Below, one piece after another: positions 16,195-25,938 of a stretch of 64,000 bases of DNA. Positions within the stretch are counted from its first letter, which is position 1. Each line of letters begins with the position of its first letter. A program made the translations under genes and the position numbers. The notes under the pieces are model-generated. The model worked only from the letters and a program-made list of their open reading frames with translations. It did not search any database and was not told the DNA's origin. The stretch is from contig CAWDXZ010000005.1 in NCBI GenBank assembly GCA_963806455.1, positions 186,001-250,000 on the forward strand, written 5' to 3'. The DNA comes from Bog-756 sp963806455. Lineage in GTDB: Bacteria; Actinomycetota; Acidimicrobiia; Acidimicrobiales; RAAP-2.

Positions 16195-17919
16195 ATGCAC
16201 GACCTGCTGATTCGAGGGGGAACGGTCGTCGACGGCACCGGGGTCGCCGCCCGTGTCGCCGATGTGGCCGTGGACGGCGGGCGCATCACCGAGGTGGGGT
16301 CGTTGCCGGCCGGGTCCGCCACCCGGACGGTCGATGCCGATGGGTTGATGGTCACCCCGGGCTGGGTCGACATCCACACCCACTATGACGGCCAGGCCAC
16401 CTGGGACGAGGTACTGGCCCCGAGCAGCTGGCACGGGGTGACCACCGTCGTCACCGGCAATTGCGGGGTCGGGTTCGCCCCGGCCCGGCCCGATCGCCAC
16501 CAATGGCTCATCGGCCTCATGGAAGGCGTCGAGGACATCCCCGGCACGGCGTTGGCCGAGGGCATCCAGTGGGAGTGGGAGACCTTCCCCGAGTACCTCG
16601 ACACCCTCGGGCGTCGGCGCTGGACGATGGACCTGGGGACCCAGATCGCCCACGGAGCCGTCCGCTCGTACGTCATGGGTGACCGGGGTTCCCACAACGA
16701 GCCGGCCACCCCGGAGGACATCGAGTCGATGAAGCAGCTGGTCAAGGAAGCCGTCGCCCGGGGAGCGCTGGGCTTCTCGACCTCGCGGACCGTGGCCCAC
16801 CTGGCCATCGACGGTGAGCCGGTGCCCGGTACGTTCGCGGCCGAGGATGAGCTGTTCGGCATCGGCAGCGCCCTCGGGGAGCTCGGCGTAGGGGTCTTCG
16901 AGCTCGCCCCGGCCGGCAGCGCCGGTGAGGACGTGATCGGGCCCAGGAAGGAGGTCGACTGGATGCGGCGGTTGTCCTCGGCCATCCGACGCCCGGTGAC
17001 CTTCGCCCTCCTCCAGGTCGACGGGGCGCCCGGCCTGTGGCGGGAGCTGATGGACGAGTCGCTCCGCGCCGTGTCCGAAGGGGCCGACCTCTGGCCGCAG
17101 GTGGCCGGGCGGGCGACCGGGCTCCTCTCGGGCCATTTCACCACCTACAGCCTGTTCGACCTGATCCCCGCCTATCAGGAGCTCAAGGCGAGGAACCTCC
17201 CGCCGGACCAATTCGTCGACGCGTTGCGCCGTCCCGAGGTCCGTCGCTCCATCGAGTCCTGGCGGCCGGAGGCGGAGTCCGTCGACCGCATGGAGCAGGC
17301 CTACCGGACCACATTCGCCCTCGGCAACCCACCCGAGTACGAGCCCGGACCGGAGCGGTCGCTGGCCGGCATCGCCTCGACCACCGGCCGCTCACCGATC
17401 TCGGTGGCCTACGACGCCATGCTCGAGGACGATGGCCGGGGTTTGCTCTACGTACCGATCCTCAACTATTCCGACGGGGACCTGGCGCCGGCCCGCGAGA
17501 TGCTACTGCACCCCAGAGCCGCCGCCGGACTGGCCGACGGCGGCGCCCACTGCGGCGTCATCTGTGATGCGGGACAGCCGACCTTCATGCTCACGCACTG
17601 GACAAGGGACCGGACTCGTGGCGACCGGCTCCCACTGGAGTGGGTGGTGAAGAAGCAGACCCACGACACGGCCCGTCTCTACGGCCTCGGTGACCGGGGC
17701 ACCGTCGAGGCCGGTGCGGTGGCCGACCTCAACATCATCGACTACGAGAACCTCCAGCTCGGGAACCCGACCGTCGTGGCCGATCTGCCGGCCGGCGGCA
17801 AGCGCCTGGTCCAGGGGGCCACGGGCTACGTCGAGACCATCAAGGCCGGCATCACCACCTTCGCCGATGGTGAGGAGACCGGTGAGCGGCCGGGCGTCCT
17901 GCTGCGAGGGGCCCGCTGA
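16195..17919 (+). CDS. N-acyl-D-amino-acid deacylase (amidohydrolase family)
   Basis: 574 residues from ATG 16195, with GAGGGAG upstream; the longer open frame overlaps the thioesterase. Amidohydrolase features: N-terminal beta-sandwich strand (LLIRGGTVVDGTG), the metal motif VDIHTHYDGQ (about residue 61), GALGFSTSRT, GGAHCGV, and a C-terminal sandwich (GAVADLNIIDYENLQL). The D-aminoacylase subfamily removes N-acyl groups from D-amino acids with one or two zinc ions. Length is slightly above the usual 480-500, as in many actinobacterial members; the natural substrate may differ. Confidence 0.82.
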   Translation: MHDLLIRGGTVVDGTGVAARVADVAVDGGRITEVGSLPAGSATRTVDADGLMVTPGWVDIHTHYDGQATWDEVLAPSSWHGVTTVVTGNCGVGFAPARPDRHQWLIGLMEGVEDIPGTALAEGIQWEWETFPEYLDTLGRRRWTMDLGTQIAHGAVRSYVMGDRGSHNEPATPEDIESMKQLVKEAVARGALGFSTSRTVAHLAIDGEPVPGTFAAEDELFGIGSALGELGVGVFELAPAGSAGEDVIGPRKEVDWMRRLSSAIRRPVTFALLQVDGAPGLWRELMDESLRAVSEGADLWPQVAGRATGLLSGHFTTYSLFDLIPAYQELKARNLPPDQFVDALRRPEVRRSIESWRPEAESVDRMEQAYRTTFALGNPPEYEPGPERSLAGIASTTGRSPISVAYDAMLEDDGRGLLYVPILNYSDGDLAPAREMLLHPRAAAGLADGGAHCGVICDAGQPTFMLTHWTRDRTRGDRLPLEWVVKKQTHDTARLYGLGDRGTVEAGAVADLNIIDYENLQLGNPTVVADLPAGGKRLVQGATGYVETIKAGITTFADGEETGERPGVLLRGAR

Positions 17920-17935
17920 TCCAGCCCGGGACCGC

Positions 17936-18346
17936 TCACCCGGCGTCGGGCCCTCCGGCGTCGGGCCGATCGCCACTCCTCGCCGACCCCACGTCCACCG
18001 GCGTCGCCCCGTCGGGGCCGGCCGCCCACTCGGACTGCATCTGGGCGTAGACGCGGTGCTCGACGACGAAGGCGAGGAAGGGCACGAAGCCGGCCGCCAC
18101 CACCATGAGGATCCGACCCAACCGCCAGTGTGCCCGCCGAGCCAGGTCGGCCGAGGCCGCCAGGTACACCAGGTACAGGTAGCCGTGGATGGGGGCCACG
18201 ATTTCGGCCACCGTCTTGTCATGGCCCCAGTACTGAAGCGGGATGGCCACGAACACCAAGACCACCAGGGCGGTGCCGACCACGAAGGCCATGATCCGGT
18301 AACGGGTCAGCGCGCCGCGCACGGTCTCACTTGCACCGACCGGCAC
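17936..18346 (-). CDS. DUF3817 membrane protein
   Basis: About 136 residues if GTG 18346 is the start; GTG 18322 is possible. The DUF3817 domain runs from RYRIMAFVVGTALVVLVF through GYLYLVYLA to GFVPFLAFVVEHRV, with three transmembrane helices, and a hydrophilic tail follows. Function unknown. It lies 40 bp downstream of the next membrane protein gene and is likely co-transcribed with it. Confidence 0.75.
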   Translation of the reverse strand: MPVGASETVRGALTRYRIMAFVVGTALVVLVFVAIPLQYWGHDKTVAEIVAPIHGYLYLVYLAASADLARRAHWRLGRILMVVAAGFVPFLAFVVEHRVYAQMQSEWAAGPDGATPVDVGSARSGDRPDAGGPDAG

Positions 18347-18386
18347 CGAGAGGGCATGCCCACCTCGGTAGGTGGCCGCTGCTGGC

Positions 18387-18848
18387 TCACCGGCGGCCGG
18401 TTCCAGAATCGGAGTCCAGTTCGGCCAGGTACCGATTGTACTCGGCCAGCTGAGCAGCTTCCTCGGCCGTCTGCGGCGTGAAACGCTCACCGCGGATCCG
18501 GCCGTCTTCGACCGCCGAGCCGGCCGCGATGGCCACGTTCCGTCGGCGGCCACCGGTCAGGGCCCAGCCCGGCTCGCGGCGCTCCGCGCCGTCCCGCTCC
18601 TCCCCGGCGGCCGCAACCGCCGTCCGGTTCAGGCCGGCCGTCCGGTCGTGGATCAGCTGCCACCACACGTACACCGCGTAACAGCCGAACAGCGGCCATT
18701 CGAAGGTGTAGGCCCAGCTCAAGGTGTTGCCGCCCAGGGCGCGTCCCAGCTGCCACCAGGTGAGCCAGGCGAACACCGGCAGCAGGACCATAAGGGTCAC
18801 ATGCATCCCGATCGTCCGGGGCGTGAAGTACCGGCGCACGCCCGTCAT
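18387..18848 (-). CDS. Two-helix membrane protein, function unknown
   Basis: 153 residues from ATG 18848 (ATG 18872 also possible). The N-terminal RYFTPRTIGMHVTLMVLL and WAYTFEWPLFGCYAVYVWWQ segments form two transmembrane helices separated by WWQLGRALGGNTLS; a long charged C-terminal tail (ERFTPQTAEEAAQLAEYNRYLAEL) looks helical. The pattern is widespread in actinobacteria but I know no assigned function. Confidence 0.7.
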   Translation of the reverse strand: MTGVRRYFTPRTIGMHVTLMVLLPVFAWLTWWQLGRALGGNTLSWAYTFEWPLFGCYAVYVWWQLIHDRTAGLNRTAVAAAGEERDGAERREPGWALTGGRRRNVAIAAGSAVEDGRIRGERFTPQTAEEAAQLAEYNRYLAELDSDSGTGRR

Positions 18849-19005
18849 CGTACCGTCGGGGCCGTCTGCCACCCGTTCGCCGGAGCCCGGCGCATCCCCG
18901 TACTCGGCCGAGTGCCGGGCCTACACTTCTCGCGTCCAGCACCTTGAGGGTCGGGGGAGGTCGCCTCGACGGTGGGACCGCCCACCGTGATCGAAAGGAA
19001 CGGCC

Positions 19006-19785
19006 ATGGACGATCGAGTGCGAATCGGCATCGCCGAGGCTGTCGGGACGATGATCCTCATCGTCGGGGGACCGGGGACGGCCATCCTGGCGACCGGTGG
19101 CTTCTTCCCCAAGGGCTCGGTCGGGATCCTGGGCGTGGCCCTGGCCTTCGGCCTCAGCCTGTTGGTGGCGGCCTACGCCATCGGCTCCATCTCGGGGTGC
19201 CACATCAACCCGGCGGTGACCCTCGGGCTGTGGGTGATCGGCAAGACCAAGACGAGAGAGCTGCCCTTCTACATCGTGGGCCAGATCGTCGGCGGCCTGG
19301 TGGGTGCCCTCGTCATCTACATCATCGCCAACAACAGCATCATCTCGTTCAGTGCCAAGGCATCGGGCTTCGCATCGAACGGCTACGGGCTCCACTCGCC
19401 CGGAGGGTTCAGACTGGGGGCGGTGATGCTGGCCGAGGTGGTCTTCACCGCCATCTTCGTCTTCATCATCGCCTCGACCAGCCGGCTGTCCATGCCGGTC
19501 GGCCTCACCGGCGTCACGGTGGGCCTCACCCTGACCGTGATCCACCTCATCTCCATCCCCATCGACAACACCTCGGTCAACCCGGCCCGGAGCCTGTCGA
19601 CCGCCGTCTTCCAGGGGAGCTGGGCGCTCGACCAGCTGTGGGTCTTCATCGTCTTCCCGGTGGTCGGCGGGGTCCTCGGCGGCGCCGCATGGCGCGCCCT
19701 CCGGCCGGCGTCGGACGAGATGACCGAGGAGGCCTCCGAAGAGGTCGCCCCGGCGCCGTACGGGCGGCGTCCCCTCCCCGAGTGA
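19006..19785 (+). CDS. Aquaporin (MIP family)
   Basis: 259 residues with six transmembrane helices and both half-helix signatures: HINPAV (about residue 66) and SVNPAR (about 191). Residues such as SGCHINPAVTLG resemble AqpZ-type water channels more than GlpF. The acidic, Pro-rich C-terminal tail is extra. Starts at ATG with GAAAGGA just upstream. It stands alone between divergent and co-directional genes. Confidence 0.88.
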   Translation: MDDRVRIGIAEAVGTMILIVGGPGTAILATGGFFPKGSVGILGVALAFGLSLLVAAYAIGSISGCHINPAVTLGLWVIGKTKTRELPFYIVGQIVGGLVGALVIYIIANNSIISFSAKASGFASNGYGLHSPGGFRLGAVMLAEVVFTAIFVFIIASTSRLSMPVGLTGVTVGLTLTVIHLISIPIDNTSVNPARSLSTAVFQGSWALDQLWVFIVFPVVGGVLGGAAWRALRPASDEMTEEASEEVAPAPYGRRPLPE

Positions 19786-19839
19786 GACCGGGACCCGGGT
19801 CGCACCCAACCGTCACATCGGGGCCGTAACCTCCTACCG

Positions 19840-20424
19840 ATGACGTACATCGCCCAGCCCCCCACACTGTTCCATCCCCACGTCGAGGTCCGGGTCAGCA
19901 AACGGCGGAAGAAGACGGCGGGGGCTCACTGGGAGGGTGACCGCATCGTGGTGGTCGTGCCCGCCCACCTGCGCGGCAGCGACCGCGATGAGATGGTCGA
20001 CAGCCTCTCCCGCCGGCTGGCCAGCCATCGCCCTCACCTGCACGCGTCGGACGCCCAACTCGAGCAGCGGGCACGGATCCTCGGGGAGCGCTATCTCGAC
20101 GGCGTCTCGCCCTCGTCGATCCGGTGGTCCACCACCCAGACCCAGCGATGGGGGTCGTGCACCCTGGACACACGCGAGATCCGCATTTCTGAACGGTTGC
20201 GGGTGGTGCCCGACTGGGTGCTCGACGCCGTCGTCGTGCACGAACTCGTCCACCTCTTCGAGCCCACCCACTCCGTTCGGTTCCGCCAGCTCGAGCAGCG
20301 TTACCCGCGCCGGGACGAGGCCGACGTGTTCCTCGAGGGCTATTCACTGGGGCTCCACATGCCCGCCGCCGGCGACAACGGCGCAGACACCGAATGCACC
20401 ACCCGGAGCCACGCCTCGGGATGA
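19840..20424 (+). CDS. YgjP/WLM-type metallopeptidase-like protein
   Basis: 194 residues. The zinc motif is VVHELVHLFEPTHS (HExxH plus a downstream acidic residue), preceded by RWGSCTLDTREIRISERL, the signature of the YgjP (DUF45) family. Members are small M48-like zinc proteases of unclear role. Here the third ligand His/Glu region is FRQLEQRYP. It starts 54 bp after the aquaporin gene. Confidence 0.82.
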   Translation: MTYIAQPPTLFHPHVEVRVSKRRKKTAGAHWEGDRIVVVVPAHLRGSDRDEMVDSLSRRLASHRPHLHASDAQLEQRARILGERYLDGVSPSSIRWSTTQTQRWGSCTLDTREIRISERLRVVPDWVLDAVVVHELVHLFEPTHSVRFRQLEQRYPRRDEADVFLEGYSLGLHMPAAGDNGADTECTTRSHASG

Positions 20425-20702
20425 TGCGTCCATGAGTGGAGCCTCGGTCCCGACGGTGCGCACCGGATACCTGAGGTGACCGGCTTCGCCCGGCATATGG
20501 TGGTGCGCTCGGAAGGCGACGTCTCGTCGCTCGCCGCCCGGTCCCGGCGGGCCCTCGGCTACCGGAACGCCACCGACGTCTGAGGCGACCGGGCCGGGCG
20601 GCCCTGAAGGGAGGCGGCCAACCCCCCAGTTGGGGCCACCTGATCCAGCAACGGGGGCGGTGTGGCCGGGCGCGCCGCCCCGATCGCGGCTACAACGGAG
20701 GC

Positions 20703-21686
20703 GTGGCCTATCTCCTGGCAGCGACTGCTGCCTTCGTCAATGCGCTGACCTCCGTGCTCCAGCGGATCGGTGTCGAGACCGCCCCGGCATCGAACACCCT
20801 GCGGCTCAGCCTCATGGCCCACGCCCTCCGGCGCGGCATCTGGCTGGTCGGGTTCGCGTTGATGCTGGTCGTCTTCGCTCTGCAGGCCACCGCCCTGCGC
20901 TTCGGTGAGCTCAGTGTGGTCCAACCCGTCCTGACCACCGAGCTGCTGTTCCTGCTGCTCATCCTGGGCGTCTGGTTCCGGTACCGCCTGCACGTGCAGG
21001 AGTGGCTCGGCGCGTTGACCGTCGTCGTCGGCCTCGGAGGGTTCTTCCTGGCTGCCGCGCCGAGCGGGGGCCAGGCCATCCCCGACACCGGGCAGTGGGT
21101 GGTGGCCACGGTCGTCCTGCTCGGGATCATCGCCGGCTTCATCCTGGCGGCCCTGCGCGGCCCGCGCTGGTGGCGGGCGGCGGCGTTCGGTGCCGCCACC
21201 GCCGTGACGGCCGCCTACACCGCTGCGCTGACCAAGGCCATCACCAACTACACCAAGCAGGGTTGGGGCCACGTCTTCACCCACTTCCAGCCCTACATGC
21301 TCGCCGTCGTGGGCCTCGGCACCGTCTTCCTGCTGCAGAACGCACTGCACGCCGGCCCCATCACCGCCTCGCGGACCACCCTGGTGACCATCAACCCACT
21401 GGTGAGCATCGTGCTCGGCATCTCGCTCTTCGCCGACCGGTTGCGGGTGGGACCGGGCTGGATCGCCCTCGAGGCGCTGGCCCTGCTCGTGCTGGTGGCG
21501 GGTGTGGTCATCCTGGCCCGGTCCCCGCTGGTGGCCGGGGTGCCTCCGGAAGGCGATCTCGGCGAGATGCTCGGGAGTGCCCGGCAGCGAGCCCTCGAGG
21601 ACGACGGGCCGCAGGTCGGTGTGGCGGAGGTCGACGGCCCGCCCCCGGTGCAGCCGCTACCGGCGCCGGGCGGCCCGAGCGTCTGA
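20703..21686 (+). CDS. DMT-superfamily (EamA-like) transporter
   Basis: 327 residues from GTG 20703. It has about ten hydrophobic helices (AYLLAATAAFVNALTSVLQR at the start; TVFLLQNALHAGPITAS near residue 215), the two-fold five-helix layout of the drug/metabolite transporter superfamily, and a Pro-rich cytoplasmic tail after residue 290. Substrate unknown; this subgroup resembles actinobacterial DMT proteins annotated only as hypothetical. Confidence 0.78.
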   Translation: MAYLLAATAAFVNALTSVLQRIGVETAPASNTLRLSLMAHALRRGIWLVGFALMLVVFALQATALRFGELSVVQPVLTTELLFLLLILGVWFRYRLHVQEWLGALTVVVGLGGFFLAAAPSGGQAIPDTGQWVVATVVLLGIIAGFILAALRGPRWWRAAAFGAATAVTAAYTAALTKAITNYTKQGWGHVFTHFQPYMLAVVGLGTVFLLQNALHAGPITASRTTLVTINPLVSIVLGISLFADRLRVGPGWIALEALALLVLVAGVVILARSPLVAGVPPEGDLGEMLGSARQRALEDDGPQVGVAEVDGPPPVQPLPAPGGPSV

Positions 21687-21726
21687 CCCGCTATCCGGGC
21701 GTCGTCGGGTTACGCCGTCCCGCCGC

Positions 21727-23613
21727 TCAGGTCGGGGCCCCCACCAGCTCGCGCAGCTCCTCGGCGACCTCCTCCTCGTGCCTGGTCTCGTCCTCCCGGG
21801 CCTTCTTCGGGCTCCACCGTCCGCGGTTCAGCCAGATCGTCGGGATGAAGAGCACCATGCCGCCGATACACACCCAGAACCACCGCTGCCACTGCTTGGG
21901 TGACTTGGCCACGCCGTTGAGGAGCGACTCGAGCTGGTTCTGGTGAAGCGACAGGTAGGCCAGCTGGGTCCGGTACGTCCATACCGGCCCGTTCACCTCG
22001 CTCAGGTTGGCCAGCACCTTGGCCACCACCGCGGGACCAACGGCCTTCTGCAATGCGGCCAGATTGGCCGCGTTCGGTGCGAAGTGGGCGGCGGCGACCG
22101 CGTTCGCGTTCTTCGGATCTGACAGGGGCTTCAGCCAACTGGCGTTGGCTGTGGCGAAGGTGACCAGTTTCGGGTGGTCGAGCTGGAATTGCTGGACGTT
22201 GAAGGGTGCGCTGCCGGTGGGTGGCGTCTGGGCGTAGACCAGGTTGTCCACCACCGGGTTCACCGAGTTGACCACCAGGGGCAGGAAGATGAACGAGAGC
22301 CCGACCACGACGCGCAGGGTCCAGCCCCACAGGGCGAGGCCGGTCCCCACCAGGGCCGGATTCTTGGCCTCGACCATCTCCGTGTAGGCGGCCATCCATG
22401 GCGCGTAGGTCAGCGAGATGGCCGCCGCCAGCAGGACTTCAAGCAGGATCAGTGTCGAGAAGGGGGTATAGGCGTGGTCGGCCTGGCGGAGGAACAGGAT
22501 GAGCATGACGATCGACCCCACCACCCCGACCAGCATGAGGGGCTTCCTGACCCGCAGCTTGTCCGAGAGGATGCCGAAGACGATGAGGGCGACGGCATCG
22601 GCCCCCCAGAACCAGGTGTTGAGGTAGTTGGCGTTCGACGTCGAGAGGTTGAGCCCGTGCGAGTCGGTGAAGACGGTGGCCCAGTAGATGGTGAAGAAGG
22701 CCGATGCGGCGTAGTACACCAACAGGAAGAGCGAGATCCCGAGGGCCGAGCCGATCAGGTCCCATTTGAGGATCTGACGCCAAGGATTGGCCGTGGCCGC
22801 CTCGACGTCCGCCTCGGAGATACCCCGGGCCCTCGCTTCGATGAGAGCGCGGTCGTGCTCGGTGACCATGAGCTGGTCGCGCAGTCGGGACGAGAGGTCC
22901 TTCATGAAGAACAGGGCGACGACGAACAGGACGATCGACACTGCTCCGGAGATGACGAATTGCCACTTCCACCCGGCAGTTCCGTTCCACACCGGGGGAT
23001 TGGGCCCGAGGAAGTAGTTGATGGTGTTGGTAGCCACGATGGAGGTGATCAGAGAGCCGGCGACCGGGCCGATGGTCCAAAAGCCCATGGCCGAGGCCCG
23101 GCCCAGCTGGGGGCTGAAGTCACGCACCAGGGCCGGCGTGGCCACCAGGATGGCCCCTTCGACCAGGCCGAGAGCGCAGATGGTGATGGCGAACTGCCAC
23201 TGGGTGGCGCAGGCGGGTACGGCCACCGCGACCAGCAGGCCGACGATCAGCAACCCGTAGATGATCACATTGGACCGGCCGAGCTTGTCGGTCTTGCTGG
23301 CCGGCAGCGAGGCGAAGGCGCCGATCAGGTTGGAGACCACCACGATGCCCACGTAGAAGGCGAACGACATGTGGTAGTACTGCAAAATGTTGGGGGTCAC
23401 CCCGGTCTGGGTGAAGTAGGTGTAGTAGAGGACGATGGTGGCGAGCACGGCCAAACCCAGATAGGCAGTCCGCTTGCCGGTGCCCGGGTACTCGTCGATC
23501 TCGTGGACGAAGAGGAACCGGAACAGCGCCCCGTGCTGGGAGGCCCTCCCGCCGGCTCCCCCCGGCCCTGCCGCGGTTGCAGTAGCGCTTGCCATACCAC
23601 TCCCCCTGTTCAT
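21727..23613 (-). CDS. MFS transporter with a large late loop
   Basis: 628 residues, about 12 transmembrane helices, and the MFS loop motif DKLGRSN between helices 2 and 3. A hydrophilic insertion of about 130 residues (roughly 460-580, VNPVVDNLVYAQTPPTGS onward) sits between the last two helices, on the outer face, and makes the protein longer than the usual 400-450. It lies beside the acyl-CoA catabolic genes and is transcribed in the same direction, so it may import their substrate. That link is inference. Confidence 0.8.
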   Translation of the reverse strand: MNRGSGMASATATAAGPGGAGGRASQHGALFRFLFVHEIDEYPGTGKRTAYLGLAVLATIVLYYTYFTQTGVTPNILQYYHMSFAFYVGIVVVSNLIGAFASLPASKTDKLGRSNVIIYGLLIVGLLVAVAVPACATQWQFAITICALGLVEGAILVATPALVRDFSPQLGRASAMGFWTIGPVAGSLITSIVATNTINYFLGPNPPVWNGTAGWKWQFVISGAVSIVLFVVALFFMKDLSSRLRDQLMVTEHDRALIEARARGISEADVEAATANPWRQILKWDLIGSALGISLFLLVYYAASAFFTIYWATVFTDSHGLNLSTSNANYLNTWFWGADAVALIVFGILSDKLRVRKPLMLVGVVGSIVMLILFLRQADHAYTPFSTLILLEVLLAAAISLTYAPWMAAYTEMVEAKNPALVGTGLALWGWTLRVVVGLSFIFLPLVVNSVNPVVDNLVYAQTPPTGSAPFNVQQFQLDHPKLVTFATANASWLKPLSDPKNANAVAAAHFAPNAANLAALQKAVGPAVVAKVLANLSEVNGPVWTYRTQLAYLSLHQNQLESLLNGVAKSPKQWQRWFWVCIGGMVLFIPTIWLNRGRWSPKKAREDETRHEEEVAEELRELVGAPT

Positions 23614-23736
23614 CAGGTGATTGGACCGCTCCCCTGGCCTGCCCGACCGTAGCGCACCGACGGGTCGACCGGAAGCCTCAGGCCCCGTGGATGTCGCTTC
23701 GAGCCGTCGACAGCCCCGATACGGCCCGGGTGGCGG

Positions 23737-24867
23737 TCAGCCGTCGAGCACCGCCGCTGCCACCTGTTCCTCGAGGTACCGGGTGTCCCACCACGAGACC
23801 TGGAGCTGCTTGGCCCGCCGGAAGTAGAGCTGGATGTCGAACTCCACGGTGAACCCGATGCCACCGAAGACCTGCTGCGCCATCGCCGTCACGTCCCGGA
23901 AGGTCCGGCAGGCGAACAGCTTGGCCATCGGGGCCAGCTTGGCCACGCTACGTCCGTCCGATCGGGCCCACGCCGCCTCGTGGACGAGCACCTCGGCCCC
24001 GTCCACCGAGGTCGACGCATCGGCCAGGTAGTGGGCCAGGGCCTGGAAGGCCCCCAGGGGCTTGTCGAACTGGTGGCGGTCCTTGGCGTACTGCACGGTG
24101 ATCTCCAACGCATAGCGGGCGCCTCCGACGGCTTGAGCCGCGGCCAGGATGATGCCCTCGTGCATCACCGATCCCCAGGTCGACCAGCCGCTGCCGGGCG
24201 CACCGATCCGGTCGGCGGCGGTGACCCGGACCTGGTCGAGGTCGACCCGGTACTGACAGTCCGATGCGATGGCCAGCTGTTGGGTGAGGGTCACCCCCGA
24301 TGCCGCCGGATCGACCAGGAACAGGTCGACGTCGCTGGGCGAGTCACCGGTCCGGGCCAGCACCACCAACCGGGTCGCCGCCCCGGCGAAGGCCACATGG
24401 CGTTTGACCCCGGACAGGACGAAGCCGTCCGACCGGGGCTCCGCCCGGACCTGCACGCCCCGAGGTCCAAACCCGTTGTCCGGCTCGAGCCAGGCCGGGG
24501 TGAGGATGGCCTCCCCGGAGACGATGCGCGGCAACCAGGCCCGCTTCTGCTCGTCGTCGGCCGCCCGGGCCAGCGCGCCGCCACAGAGGACCGCGCTCAC
24601 GAAGTGGGGGGAGGGTGCCAGGGACCGGCCCAGCTCCTCGTAGAGCACCACGCCCTCCAGGGTGGTCATGCCGGAGCCGCCGAATTCCTCGGGCAGCTGG
24701 AGACCGATGAGATCGAGGTGGGCGAGCTGCTTCCACAGGTCGGGGGCGTACCCCACGGCGTCGTCCTCCAGCTCGCGCACCACGGACAACGGACTGGTGG
24801 TGGCGCACACGCCCCGGACGGTCTCCCGCAGCATCTCCTGCTCCGGGTTGAATCGCAGGTCCAGCAT
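23737..24867 (-). CDS. Acyl-CoA dehydrogenase, short subunit type
   Basis: 376 residues from ATG 24867, with AGGAG upstream. The N-terminal helical domain (MLDLRFNPEQEMLRETVRGV), mid beta domain and C-terminal helical domain (YAKDRHQFDKPLGAFQALAHYLAD, QVFGGIGFTVEFDIQLYFRRAK) are all present. The catalytic Glu of the usual position is not obvious, as in the non-catalytic or beta subunits of heteromeric FadE enzymes (e.g. the ChsE1-ChsE2 type). It may pair with the dehydrogenase at 27215-28396. Confidence 0.85.
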   Translation of the reverse strand: MLDLRFNPEQEMLRETVRGVCATTSPLSVVRELEDDAVGYAPDLWKQLAHLDLIGLQLPEEFGGSGMTTLEGVVLYEELGRSLAPSPHFVSAVLCGGALARAADDEQKRAWLPRIVSGEAILTPAWLEPDNGFGPRGVQVRAEPRSDGFVLSGVKRHVAFAGAATRLVVLARTGDSPSDVDLFLVDPAASGVTLTQQLAIASDCQYRVDLDQVRVTAADRIGAPGSGWSTWGSVMHEGIILAAAQAVGGARYALEITVQYAKDRHQFDKPLGAFQALAHYLADASTSVDGAEVLVHEAAWARSDGRSVAKLAPMAKLFACRTFRDVTAMAQQVFGGIGFTVEFDIQLYFRRAKQLQVSWWDTRYLEEQVAAAVLDG

Positions 24868-24919
24868 GGTCAGGTCTCCTCTTCGGGTCGTGTCGAGGCC
24901 AGCATGGTTCGCCGGCCGG

Positions 24920-25405
24920 TCATGGTGCCCATCGGTCCGCCCCCCGAGTCCACGGGTTGTCGTCCTCGGTGAGCGGGAGTGCGACCCGGGCTTCACAGGT
25001 CGTCTTGGCATCGCCCTCCACCGACACCGAGATGTCGATGGCCACCCAGCCGCACCCGGTGCCGTCGACCCCGGTGTCGGTGACCACCCCTCGGAACACC
25101 ATGGTGTCACCGGGGAAGATCGAACCGAGCATCCGGAACGTCATGCGGCGGAGACGGCCATGGGGTCCGGTCCAGTCGGTGACGAAGCGCTCGAACCAGG
25201 CCGCCTGGTTGGGCGTGTTGAGGAAGATGTCGCGGGTGCCGTTCCTGCGGACGGCGAAGTCCTTGTCATGGTGCATGGGGCGCCAATCCCGCGAGGCCAG
25301 CGCCCCGAGCACCACCGTGGTGGCGGTCACCGGGTAGGACAGCTCGGGCAGGGCGTCGCCGATGTTCACATCGCCGTACAGCCGGTGCGGCCGATTGACG
25401 GTCAT
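24920..25405 (-). CDS. MaoC-like hydratase subunit
   Basis: 161 residues with a hotdog fold. Conserved DWRPMHHDKDFA corresponds to the hydratase-2 motif with its catalytic Asp and His. Single-hotdog MaoC proteins of actinobacteria work as partners of a second hotdog chain, and the next gene upstream encodes just such a chain, overlapping by four bases (25402-25405). Together they should hydrate a 2-enoyl-CoA produced by the dehydrogenases. Confidence 0.82.
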   Translation of the reverse strand: MTVNRPHRLYGDVNIGDALPELSYPVTATTVVLGALASRDWRPMHHDKDFAVRRNGTRDIFLNTPNQAAWFERFVTDWTGPHGRLRRMTFRMLGSIFPGDTMVFRGVVTDTGVDGTGCGWVAIDISVSVEGDAKTTCEARVALPLTEDDNPWTRGADRWAP

Positions 25406-25938
25406 GAGGGCGCGCCGGCCTCGAGCCGATCCGACCGGCGGTAGCCGAAGCCGGTATAGCTCTCCACGGCCACCAGCTCGCCGCGTTGATTGTGGTACTC
25501 GACATCGATCACCCAGAACCGGCCGGTGCCCAACCTGGTCGTCTTCTCGTCGCTCACCGAGCGCAGGATCTGGTGCGTCACCAGCCGGTCGCCAGGCCGC
25601 ACCGGTTCGTGGAAGACGATGGTGTTGTCGCTCATGACCGCCTCCGGCAACCCGAGCCCCTCCTTCAGGTCGAAGTGGACCTGCAGCGGCAGGCCGGGCC
25701 GGTCACGGCCGGGTGCCCAGTGGTGGGGCCGGAACCACACCGAGACCATGGTCGGCGGGGCGATGGGCCCCCCGGTCACGTCCGCGGCCACCTCGGCGTC
25801 CCAGAACAGGGGGTTGCCGTTCTCGACCGAGGCGCAGGTGGTCCATACGTAGCCCTGCTCGACCGGGAACTCGCCGACCTCCTCGTACTGGTCGACCCCG
25901 ATCAGCGCTTCGATGTCGGACGGTCCGAGGGCGCTCAT
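25402..25938 (-). CDS. MaoC N-terminal / FAS1-like dehydratase domain protein
   Basis: 178 residues. The FAS1-type dehydratase (MaoC N-terminal) pattern is visible: YVWTTCASVENGNPLFWDAEVA, GPIAPPTMVSVWFRPHHW and NTIVFHEPVRPGDRL. It is probably the structural partner of the MaoC chain downstream, with which it shares ATGA. It overlaps the CaiB-type gene upstream in the same way, so the three are translationally coupled. Confidence 0.82.
   Translation of the reverse strand: MSALGPSDIEALIGVDQYEEVGEFPVEQGYVWTTCASVENGNPLFWDAEVAADVTGGPIAPPTMVSVWFRPHHWAPGRDRPGLPLQVHFDLKEGLGLPEAVMSDNTIVFHEPVRPGDRLVTHQILRSVSDEKTTRLGTGRFWVIDVEYHNQRGELVAVESYTGFGYRRSDRLEAGAPS

Noticed and set aside
20477..20583. 35-codon open frame after the metallopeptidase
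   Set aside because: Too short, and no recognisable motif or partner; it may be a remnant but cannot be supported.
20559..21350. Long minus-strand frame over the DMT transporter
   Set aside because: Hydrophilic His/Asp/Gln-rich antisense of a membrane protein gene.
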